In this document: positions 10,368-19,532 of the stretch, in pieces
Numbering within the stretch: position 1 is the first letter of the stretch
Layout of the letters: each line of letters opens with the position of its first letter
Assembly (NCBI GenBank): GCA_015501075.1
Contig: JADNYJ010000385.1
Coordinates: 1 to 30,619, forward strand
Direction: 5' to 3'
Origin: Gymnopilus junonius
Taxonomy: Eukaryota > Basidiomycota > Agaricomycetes > Agaricales > Galerinaceae
DNA length: 30,619 nt
Program-made: the position numbers and the translations under genes
Notes under the pieces: generated by a model
What the model saw: only the letters and a program-made list of their open reading frames with translations
Told to the model about the DNA's origin: nothing
Database searches by the model: none

Positions 10368-11581
10368 TCACTCCATAGAGTAGGCTTCAAGGGCGATGAC
10401 AGGGACAAGGAGGCCCTGGGCATCAGCCAGAGACTGAGGCAGGTAGCCCATTGCTGTTCGAAAGCGCTCTGCAATTTGGTGCAGATCACCAGATGAAGAG
10501 TCTAATGTTATGGGTGTCATGCTTAGTAGCAGGTAGATCAGCTTGGCCGTTACGAGGCGAGGATGTTTGCGACGTTGGAAGACCCGCGCGATGTTCTCAG
10601 GCTGCTGGCCATGGAGAGCATTTTTTATATCTCGTACGACACCTTCATAAGTACTTCTGAAGACGATTTCAATCTTCTCGAGTACGGTCGGCATGGAGCC
10701 GTTGAGGAAATTTTCAACACCCAAAACTTCATGCTTCACGGGTATACTTATACGGATGTGAGTCAAGCATTCCAAACCCGCGAGGTCATCACAGTTTGAC
10801 AGGTTAATACAATCAATTGGGCAGACAATCCTGTTAAAGGATGTAAGCTACAATATCGTCGAGGCTGCGGATTTGCTTACAGGGAAAGAGACGTAAGAGA
10901 CGCTGCTGCATGTGCAAGTATTCCAATTTTTGATACATCTTCTTGCTTATAAAGCTTCACTTCGAGGTGTTCGAGTTGTGAAATGCTGATATGCATTGTA
11001 TCATGGATCCGCCTGAAGCGATAAGTTCCTAGGGGTATGAGGTTGGTACACTTTGCTGTCGAATGTCGCGGTGTCGCAGTCATGCTGGATAGCGAGAGGT
11101 CGGAAGTTGTGGGGTGCATGATAAGAGTCATCAATGACTCTGCGAGTTCAGTCTTAATATTGTCCAGGCAAAAGGACATCAGGTTCGGCGCTTGACTGAT
11201 TAAGAGCCTGACGAGTTCATTCAGGATTCGCATCTCGATGTGATGTTCAGCCCAATCCGTAATTTCCAACTTGTGAACGGCCCCACCTAAATTGGACGGA
11301 TACTTCAACAGGTTAATCAGACATTTCATCCTACTTTCCATTTCAGTTTCCGTCTGAAAATGGAACGGTCTATGGTCTAGAGTTCGATGCATGTCAAGCT
11401 TTATCGTGGAGAAGAGCCGCTGCTGGGATGGGTATCTGAATGATCTAGAAACAAGCGAGCAGGCCAAAAGATGAAGCTTGGAGTCGATGTGAGAGACATG
11501 TTCGATGATTTCGTCGATTATTTCTTGAGGAATATCATAAGGCTGGTTAACAAGCGGTGGTGTTATGAGTGGAGCGGACAT
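10368..11581 (-). CDS. F-box-like protein
   Basis: Two exons on the minus strand, 11581-10881 and 10830-10368, with a 50-nt intron (GTAAGC donor, TTTAACAG acceptor, phase 2) give 387 residues. The N-terminus PYDIPQEIIDEIIEHVSH followed by LLACSLVSRSFRYPSQQRLF is the compact F-box form common in Agaricomycetes (DIPxEIIDxII ... LxxCxLVSRxW). The rest has the irregular leucine spacing of this family (LMTLIMHPTTSDLSLS; SQLEHLEVKLYKQED). It likely acts as an SCF adaptor; the substrate is unknown. The frame is intact, unlike the F-box gene at 5834. It starts 150 bp from the divergent membrane-protein gene and may share its promoter. Confidence 0.75.
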
Positions 11582-11731
11582 GCTGAAGGGTAGCCCGGCT
11601 TGTTCCGGTTTGGCAAGCCCGTAAGCACCGCCTCACGTCACGTACGTCACGTCAACGTGGTTCCCTTCGTGATACCAACAGTTCCTGCCTGCCATGCGCG
11701 TCTGAACAACTCCGCAGCAGCGTCCTGTTTC
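11582..11731. promoter_or_regulatory. shared divergent promoter with clustered ACGTCA sites
   Basis: The only space between two divergent start codons. ACGTCA occurs three times (11635-11640, 11644-11649, 11649-11654), followed by ACGTGG (11655-11660). ACGTCA is the complement of the TGACGT core bound by ATF/CREB-type bZIP factors. Regulation by such a factor is inference. Confidence 0.5.
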
Positions 11732-12935
11732 ATGTTTCTTCTTTCTTTCTTTGTTGTGTCTCTCAGCAGTTTATCCTCGAGCCATAATCTTCCTCTTCAC
11801 TTACTACCTGGTATCACAAATGACTTGGATCGATCTCTACTAAACCCCGCCGCAAATCCCGACTTCTTCGGTCAGAGGTCGATCTACAACATCATCTGGA
11901 GCTGCTTGGTGACGATCTTTGCCTGTACATGGATCGCCGTGCACCCCAACCTTCCAGCCCCAAAGGATGGCGATATACGCGTCTTTGCGCGCCGTTTGGC
12001 CATTATGGGGTACCTCCTTCTCGCACCGGAAATGGTTATTATCTGGGTTGCACGTCAATATATTGCTGTTCTAGAGATCTCGCAGTGCCACTCTGGTACG
12101 TGCGTTAGAATTGTTCACTGGATATTCCTTCAGTCTGACCTCGTCATTAGATAGAGGATGGACAAAGACCCATGCCTTTTTTCTCGTAATGGGGGGTTTC
12201 ATGCTTTATGAAAACAACCAACCAATACGAACCTTGGAATATCGTGAATTCGAAGAATTGCTGGAACAAGGAAAAATCGACTGGCCATCCATTACGGAGG
12301 AAGAAATCAACGACAAGAGTAAAGGTGACTACTTATCCAAGGCTGCTGTCCTCCTCCAAACCTCGTGGTTCATTGCCCAATGTATCGTAAGAGGGAGGTA
12401 CAGGTTGGCAGTGACAGAACTGGAGGTTATGACCCTCGCTTTCACTGCTATTACGATTGTTATTTATTCCCTTTGGTGGCACAAACCTTTGGACATCCGA
12501 GTCGCCGTTCCAGTTCATTTGAAGGAAGGAGACCACGTTACAGCGAGCCCAATCACCCTGGAAAAAATTTCCTCCTTATCGGAATCGGGTAAGGAGATCG
12601 CCGGTGTCGACGCCATTGACACGGAACCACGTAAGGATCTACCGCGTTCACCCTCTTCAGACCACACGCTACCACCATCACGCACCTCCGTACCCGAGTT
12701 ACATATTTCCACAAAGAAATCAAGCCATAAAAGCTCGGAATCTCTCCGACAATCATCTCTTCCTATCACCACTTCTCCTCATCCCAATACCCAAAGTCCC
12801 ATCGTCGACCCTCATACCCAAGGATACTCTATACGTTTCCGAGCCCATCTTAAAGAACAGCAACAAAAACACGGCATTTGGAAGGGTACAGCATATGTTC
12901 TCAAAATAGAGAGGCAGATACGAAAATCGGCCTAA
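11732..12935 (+). CDS. multi-pass membrane protein of a fungal family without known function
   Basis: Two exons, 11732-12095 and 12151-12935 (55-nt intron, GTACGT..ATTAG, phase 1), give 382 residues. ATG 11732 is chosen because it begins a hydrophobic leader (MFLLSFFVVSLSSL); no ATG lies upstream in frame. Hydrophobic segments are at about 51-70 (IYNIIWSCLVTIFACTWIAV, then HPNLPAP), 89-112, a segment after RGWTKTHAFF, and two more near SWFIAQCIVRG and LAFTAITIVIYSLWW. The motifs HPNLPAP, RGWTKTHAFFLVMGGF, EEEINDKSKGD and LWWHKPLD are typical of a family expanded in Agaricomycetes, as I recall it. The C-terminal third is hydrophilic and serine-rich, likely cytoplasmic. Frame intact. Its 3' end is 42 bp from the convergent MFS gene. 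Confidence 0.8.
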
Positions 12936-12977
12936 GAGAGAAAGCCCAAGTTGATTTAAGTCAAGGAGTTATCACTC

Positions 12978-15257
12978 TCAACAGACAACGACTGACCCGT
13001 TCGCGTTGGCACCAGTCGCACCGACCGCTGAAGTCGTGGCGATCTTGATGACGGGTGAAAGATACCAGTGATCCTGTTGAAACTACTGGCGATGGAGTCT
13101 CCAGTTCCGCGATGAGGTGCCGGGAAGACCTGGTGATCAATGTACTTGTAAACGAAAGGACATGGGCAATGGGAAATGAAAACAATGTACCTCTGGAGTA
13201 TAAGCGTAGAGTACGCCGTACATCTTATAACATTAGCATAAGCAACACTCGCACGTAAACCTTGTACTCACAGCATTCCTACAACAGACCATCAGTCCAT
13301 ATCGAAGAAATAATAACAAAGCAACGTACGAAGTGACTGAAGTCGTACAGGTATACCAAGAACAGCCGCCTGGCTATTACTCGTCGTAAACAAGAACAAG
13401 AAAAATCCCAGTAAGCGTCGTCGACACCGCCATGACCAACTTCCTCCCCAAAGGAATATTTCCCACTGCGTCTCGTCCAATCACCACCGCACACGCGATG
13501 AGCGAACCGGGAATACCAAGGACGGAAACGATCGTGTAATTGCGGTACGTGACGCTGACGGAGCTGTTACGCTGGGTACGCGATCCCGCAGATAGAAAGG
13601 GAGGAAGGCGCTGAAAGCGGATAGGCGAGCCCGATGAGTCCTGGAAAGGGACGTGAGAAGGTCAGGCTGGGAGAGGCAATAATGTGGATGGATGGATGGA
13701 TGGGACGTACCCATAAAAGGATGGTGATTGAGCTGTTGATGGCCAGTTTTCTGCCGGCGAAGAGAGGCTTGACGTGGGACAAAGAGAGGTGGGAAAACGA
13801 TTCTTTCACACCTGCAGCATGGTCCTGGGTGGTAATGTCGCACTTCCTTGGATCTCTGAAGTTGGTCTAGCGTAAGGAGATTGATTTTCCGTTCTTGCGT
13901 GCTAAATGCTCGCATGACCTGTGTCTCTACATGAGGGAAACTAGCAAAAAAAAAACATGCAGGAGGGTCAAACCTTGATCGCCTCCTCATCCCGCCCGTT
14001 TGCAATGAGATATTTCGGTGATTCTTGGAGGTTGAAAATGAAAAAGCGGCAGATGAACATCAAGAGGGTGAGAGCGCCACTATCGGGATATTGGGTAAGC
14101 CATCAATGATGTAGAAAGGTTGCTAACAGCTCACAGCGTATAGCTGAATTACGAAAACATTAGCATTCAAATACATTTAAACTATAAAGATATGGATGAC
14201 TGCAAGGTGTATCTCCACCCATATTCTCGGCCTTTGGGCATTGGCCACTGGTACGTCACTTGCGCAGGAAAAGTTGCCATGAAGCCCAATGCTACACGGA
14301 AGCTACAAGCTGGCCTATAGCCCACCAAGCGGAGAGGAGAGTCAACGTCCACTGTTGTAGTATTCATTAATGTCGACATTTTCAGAAATCGGTGGCGGCG
14401 GCTCGTACCTGATACGATCCGGGAATGTGCTCCAAGTATAAGGCACCTGAAATCGTTCTGGCTCAGGAGAGAATCTCAATGGCGCACGGGGGCATACCAT
14501 CAACGGGTAAGCTTGATTAGAATCGTGGTCAGATCGGTGAAGAACATTATAATGTACTCACTTTCCCAACACCAAATCCTAGACAGCCACTAACGCTCCG
14601 AAGTCGTGAAATTGGGGGGATCTGCAGACGCGATAACCGAATACCCCTGCTAGAAAAAGGGTATCTGCTCGAGAACATGAGCGAGGAGCACGGCAAGGTA
14701 GAAGATAAACAGACTGACATTAAACGAGACTCTTCTTCCAATCAAGTCCGCAGGACACCCATAAGAAGCACAATGATGAGACCGACATATAGCGCGAGCG
14801 TAGCGAATTCCACGCGAAAGGGTTCAGCTCCTGCTGAACTTGGGGTAAGACGATGGCTACCCTTGCAACCAGATGTCTAAACTCCACAATGAAGTTAGCT
14901 CGTTGCGGCTTTACTGCTGGAAAGGCATTACTATCCGCCATCCACCAAAGCCCGTGAGCAGAAAAGCTCTATCTGATATCGTCCGAACCCGATCCTGATG
15001 CAGAACGTGTCCGTTACTGAGCGCTCAAAGAGAGTCGCGGGCAGGACTTACTCTTCTTGTAAACATTTATTAACTGGGATGACGGTTAATATTGAATGCA
15101 GTGAAAAGAAGACTTTACACGTACTCAGGTGAATTTCAGCTCGTATGCCCTGTTGACCCCACTCTCCGTATTGGAGTTCCGTCAGATCTTCAGCCTGCGT
15201 TTCGAGGTAAGGTCCAATCCCCTTTTTCAATGCTTGTTCCTTGTCGTTACTCGTCAT
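12978..15257 (-). pseudogene. MFS transporter (SV2/sugar-transporter type) with many single-base lesions
   Basis: An integral-membrane transporter; substrate unknown. Reading the minus strand, these exons restore it: 15257-15125, 15073-15052, 14994-14932, 14876 to about 14705, about 14650-14562, 14511-14498 (14 nt), 14446-14409, 14351 to about 14208, 14079-13974, 13918-13711, 13640-13330, 13278-13272 (7 nt), 13223-13191 and 13129-12978. Segments seen in order: EIGFGRYQIELF, GFGWMADN, VAIVLPQVQQELNPF, the MFS loop DLIGRR, LPVDG, ALYLEHIPGSYQ, WTLTLLSAWWAIGQLVAS, FNLQESPKYLIANGRDEEA, KPLFAGRKLAINSSITILLW, TYRNYTIVSVLGIPGSL, AMYGVLYAYTPE and VFPAPHRGTGD. About fifteen one-base losses (one apparent gain, T5 at 13401-13405) break the frame, densest at 14590-14640, while residues stay family-like. 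The last membrane segment is missing after GANANGSVVV. It is either a true pseudogene or a badly sequenced gene. Confidence 0.85.
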
Positions 15258-15670
15258 GACGCGTTAGTCGTGAAGGTCGTTAGTGATAGCGTTGGAATGG
15301 ACGGCTCCAGCAGAGGGACGGATAAAGCTGGCAGACGACTTCATTTAGCCTATGGCTATGAGATTATATATATAGAAGCAAGCTCACCGAACCGTATGGA
15401 CAGATAACTTTCATATCGAACGTGCTTCGTTCCATGGGATCCGGCTCCATCAATACGCTTAAATATATCCTTCTGGCAGTCATAGATATACAGGGTGATA
15501 AGCATTTAGAAACCTAGGAAAATTGGGGGAGTAGTGGTTGGAAAACATAGGATTGACCATGACGGTAAAAAGCAAGATGCGCTGACTTTGTCTGAGTGTG
15601 AAATCCCCCTTCAGACCAAATTCAACCTCCGACCGACGCCCTACGCACCCCCTCTGAATTCCTTGACATA
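15258..15670. other. upstream region of the MFS gene, nothing else seen
   Basis: AT-rich with TATATATA at about 15364-15375. No coding signal I can support. Confidence 0.35.
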
Positions 15671-15673
15671 TAA

Positions 15674-15900
15674 CTTTCGATATGCTTTCTCAATGTGATT
15701 ATACCCGCAGTATTACGGAACTTGACCTTGATCAGCGTTGACGAGACGTCCTCAGAACTCAAATTCCCCAAGAATGCATGTCTGCTGTCAACGTTGCTCT
15801 GGATCAAATAGGAGTAAGTATTACATGGTTATTTACAAAGCCAATGTTGAATCTTCACGTTCTTCGCCTTGAGCATATAAGAAACCTACAAGCCAAGTCA
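15674..15900 (+). pseudogene. possible relic of an F-box/LRR-type gene
   Basis: One frame reads NVIIPAVLRNLTLISVDE, then SELKFPKNACLLSTLLWIK and a stop at about 15809. Another, from about 15830, reads MLNLHVLRLEHIRNLQ. The pattern (I-x-P-x-L-R-N-L-T-L; P/L-N-L-x-x-L-R-L-E) resembles the LRR parts of Agaricomycete F-box proteins such as that at 19533. There is no F-box and no continuous frame. Identification is tentative. Confidence 0.3.
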
Positions 15901-16591
15901 AAATAGAATACTTGGATCAATTTTGAGTCAGGGACGGGGTCCTGATTATGCTTCAGATCGACTGCTTACCACGCCCTTTCCGCCTGTTTCAACCAACACC
16001 TTGTCGAAGAGACATTCAACGAGCTGTTATCCAGACATGTTGCTCATTTCCTTATCGTCTGCTTCCCATATATCATTTTGAGTAGACACGCAGGCAGCTC
16101 ATTCGATCCCTGCACAACTTTAGCATCTTGATCAACTTGAAATCAACTTGAAATCCACTCGCTCTAGCAAACATGGGTACTTGAAGCGAGCTGAAAACCT
16201 CTTAATTCCAACCTTTGACCAGTTCTTCAAACGTGACTTTGGCTACTTTACTTGGACGTTTCTCCCAAACCTCCTGTGTCTCATTTTTGAAATCGATGAA
16301 ATAACCCCGTTCGAAAAAGATCAAGTCGAATGTTAAAATTACCTGTTATTGACGTTAGTAATAAGCTCCAGGGGAAAAGACATGAAGATAGATAGATAAA
16401 CCTGCTTGAGTCAAGGACATGTGTAAGTCCTCCACTCGGGATCATCGGCAAAACAGCCGGATATTCTTGTTTATATAGAATTTCATCCCAACTTCGGAAC
16501 GGTCATTGGTCCTCAAGTGCATCGGCAAACCCTAGCTTCACATATGTCTGATGAACTTCGATGGGCGGCGGCGAATTTGAATATAAGTACT
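15901..16591. other. no gene recognised
   Basis: A 62-codon frame at 16148-16336 ends FLPNLLCLIFEIDEITPFEKD and may belong to the same LRR-type relic, but nothing confirms it. A short direct repeat CAACTTGAAATCAACTTGAA lies at about 16133-16152. Confidence 0.3.
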
Positions 16592-16822
16592 TCATTTTTC
16601 ATCAAGCCAAGTGATGTCATCCACCAGGTAGGCCATCTCCTCGTAATCTTCAAGGTCGGGGTTTAGTATGAACTTGACGATATCGGCGCCGAGACCTCGA
16701 GGATAAGAGTCCCAGTGGTTATAGGAACCGGTAACCGTTAACCGTTCATGGTCGATGATGGATCCCAAGAGTCCATGAGTAGTAAATTGAAAGTTAGAAT
16801 CTGAAATCTTACCAGAGCTCCT
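16592..16822 (-). pseudogene. remnant of a YNHWDSYP-type hypothetical protein
   Basis: The minus-strand frame holds THGLLGSIIDHERLTVTGS, then YNHWDSYPRGLGADIVKFIL, then EEMAYLVDDITWLDE and TGA. The core Y-x-H-x-D-S-Y-P-x-G-L-G is the hallmark of a broadly distributed uncharacterised family whose members often start MGTRG and carry YYNHWDSYPDGLG. Only about 76 codons are open. An ATG at about 16851 starts a frame (MELSRSRMT) that would join if one base were missing. The C-terminus is much shorter than I expect for the family. Function unknown. Confidence 0.55.
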
Positions 16823-17225
16823 CTGTCATTCGACTCCGAGATAACTCCATGCGCACGCCAGCGGCCATTGTCCCTACAAAAGCCTCCCGAATCGAACAAA
16901 TCGGTTCACTCTAACACTCCAAACGTCCGTCGAAAGCCTCTGGTCCAAGTAATATGGAGGTCTTCCAGCTATCATCGAAAAACCAACGCCCCCTGCTACC
17001 GGCAATACACCCCCCCTTGCCAAGCTCACACATCGTCTCCACCAGCCCTCCACTCCCGACTCACAAAAACGGAAAAGGAAAACCTAAAGAACGTCCGATT
17101 CATCCTTCGAAAACACTCCTCCTAATCATCTCACGCACTTCAAGATCTTCTTTATTCATAAGAAAGATACTCTACTCTATCTGCGAGCGGGGAGTTAACA
17201 TGGGGGCCTAGCTCGCATTACATTA
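16823..17225. other. no gene recognised
   Basis: Two overlapping plus-strand frames of 85 codons exist without motif or family resemblance. The sequence is proline/serine-coding low complexity. Confidence 0.3.
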
Positions 17226-18345
17226 CTACCCCAGCTCACGCACCTTTCCGTCGACTATTTCAATCCCAAGTTCGTTCGTGCAGGGGACCTTGTTAATGAG
17301 GTGACATCCCGGCTTGGAAGTGGAAAGAAGTGAGACGTCCAAGCGGCACCGGATGTTCGTGGGATAAGAAGGTGGCGTAGATCCCGGAGGGACGATTACT
17401 AGGTGGGGGAGTTGGAAGCATGGCGTAACGAGGTTCAAGAGATGTTTTCTTGGAAAGAGGGTGTGAAAAGGGTCCAGCGAATGAATCCTGTGAAGGGTAA
17501 AGGTAAACAATGGGTGCACGTTCCCCTTGCTCTTGATGTGCATACTCTCCCCGGCTCTGTGTTAAAGACGGCTCACAAGTCAGCGCCCCTCCGCAGGGCC
17601 CTATCATCTGGCTGTTGTTGCATCTCGGATAGCGCGGTCGACGATGTAAGGAGGTTGCATGCTAAAGAAAGAAATACATGTTATCGGGCAGTGTCACAGG
17701 TTTAAACAGAAACGAGAGCTCACTGACATACCAAAGGCGTCATCATGCGCAATGTATTTCACCATCTTCACACCTTCTTACTCCCCTCTAATGTTCCCCC
17801 ATAGTTCGACCGACAGTATTAGCTAGACGAGCAAAGGGTAATTATGAGTGACAATGCAGAGTCTGTGATGCGAAGCGTACCCGCCTTCCGTAGCACGATA
17901 CAGGAAGGAAATAAAGCGCCCATATATACTGTATAAATGAAATGAGCAAAGACGCGACCACGGACAGCCTACAGGCAGAATCGACTCACCTCAGCCCTTT
18001 GTTTGAACGACAACTCCAATAGATGTACGGAAGACCGAGTGCCAATCATAAACACCGCCTTGTCTTCCCAACTCTGAGACGGTCCGATGCTGCTTGCTAC
18101 TGCAAGGCGTGTCACGGAGGTGACCACGCCCACTGGCATGTGTGGTGATGGTGGGTTGCTTAACCGTAGCAGAAAGGTTGATGTTGACCGCCAAAGGACG
18201 GGAGAGGGGGAGAGCTAACAAGAGGAGCCGCAGGATACTCTCCTTGTGCACCCCGTTCCTGGAACTTGGTTTACCATCGATAGGCCTAGATAACCAGCAT
18301 TGTACACCCAGCAAGAACGTCAGCCGTGGGCTGCTTAGCAAGTAA
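17226..18345 (-). CDS. unrecognised spliced gene candidate, minus strand
   Basis: Coding-like pieces with intron-like junctions run along the minus strand. Near 18240-18180 is a signal-peptide-like segment RLLLLALPLSRPLAVNINLS. About 18140-17997 reads VASSIGPSQSWEDKAVFMIG and ends LLELSFKQRAE before a GTGAGT donor. About 17770-17730 reads VKMVKYIAHDDAF, then a GTATGT..TTTAG intron, then CNLLTSSTALSEMQQQPDD. Near 17290-17240 is HLINKVPCTNELGIEIVDGK before a GTGCGT donor. I cannot chain them without frame breaks and do not recognise the family. It could be one secreted-protein gene with the lesions seen elsewhere, or two fragments. Confidence 0.3.
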
Positions 18346-19451
18346 CATCGACTTCAGTACCATCCTCAGTCCTGTGCGCATCGTGTTGGCGGCGGCAGCG
18401 GGTACTTCAATATCTGTACGTCACATAAAAAGTCTCAGAAAGAGGGAAAATCGAAAGGGAAGGAAAACCAACGATCACCCTCCTTCAGCCTGCAGGAATA
18501 TAAATATAAATAAGAACACGAAATCGGAATGAGGGGGGCGCTGTCCCGCCGGAGTTAAGTAGTGTGAGGACCAAGTGGCGATAGCAGTGATGACGCCGCA
18601 CCGTTCGGATATCTACCCAAACGCGCTGGTCCGCAGGGCTCTAGCGCGCACAATAGCTATGTATGAAACACGATGTGGATAAGAAAAACAGCATTGATCA
18701 CAAAGAGCAATAAGCACCTGCACATTCTCGCTCAGAAACTCCAAACAATGTTTACAATTCGACGTTGGGCGACATTCTGCCAGACACCAGTTGGACGTTG
18801 CGAGGTTGGAGGAGTGGCATCGTTGAGGAGGTAGAGGGGACATTTTCGTTTTGTGGCTGACAAAGATTAAAGAGTGCTGGCGTGGACCGAAAGGTTAGGG
18901 CTTCACCGGTCCGGAAAAGAGCCTCAGAGTGCTGGCCGTCTTTCAACTTTCACTTGACACTATTTTTCAGTCATATGCACATCCAGTTATTTCTACATTC
19001 AGTACGCTCAAACCCTGAAGATAATCGTCGTCTAATCAGCCCAAAAAGCGAGTAAGTGATTGACCTTGGGTTGATCACTCCGCTTTCTTCGCCCTTGCTT
19101 CGTCCAGTGAAGTTTGAGCATGCTCGTATAGTATTTACTAACTGACCTTTTAACATCTATTAGGCATTTATGTTTGCTTTGCACCCTACCTCCTGCTGTA
19201 TCTTCAAAACCATCATCTGAGGGGTACAGCACCAGTTTATTAAACTTTATTTCGCCACGAGGTCTGACGGCCCGCCTTTTTATCTCAGCATTTCAAGACA
19301 TTGCGTCTCATCATCACCATCACCCATAATCACCAAAGAGCACCTACTAAGCTCCTCGGCATATATACATCACACCCCTGGCGAGACAAATTCTTGACCT
19401 CAAGTATTTCTCGGGCTCAGAATACGGGTCGTATTTCCCCGAAAACAATTA
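18346..19451. other. intergenic, no gene recognised
   Basis: Short frames only. A minus-strand frame at 18843-18613 is cysteine-rich but matches nothing I know. CTCATCATCACCATCACCC at about 19308 and TATATACATCACACCC upstream of the F-box gene look like promoter/leader sequence. Confidence 0.35.
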
Positions 19452-19529
19452 GTAAGTCACAGTAATAGTTCCTTTCTGTGCATTCATATAATTGAAACTT
19501 TGACTCATTTGAGTTCGACCGTTACACAG
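19452..19529 (+). other. probable 5' leader intron of the F-box gene
   Basis: A GTAAGT donor at 19452 and GTTACACAG acceptor ending at 19529 bracket 78 nt directly before ATG 19533. The segment fits the window's introns in size and ends. Whether it is spliced is inference. Confidence 0.4.
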
Positions 19530-19532
19530 CCA

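Noticed and set aside
11600..11731. Upstream extension of the membrane protein to 11600
   Set aside because: The only in-frame start there is TTG, and the ATG at 11732 begins a good hydrophobic leader; the extension overlaps the divergent promoter.
13684..13705. TGGA tetranucleotide repeat as a separate element
   Set aside because: It lies within an MFS intron and is a simple microsatellite.
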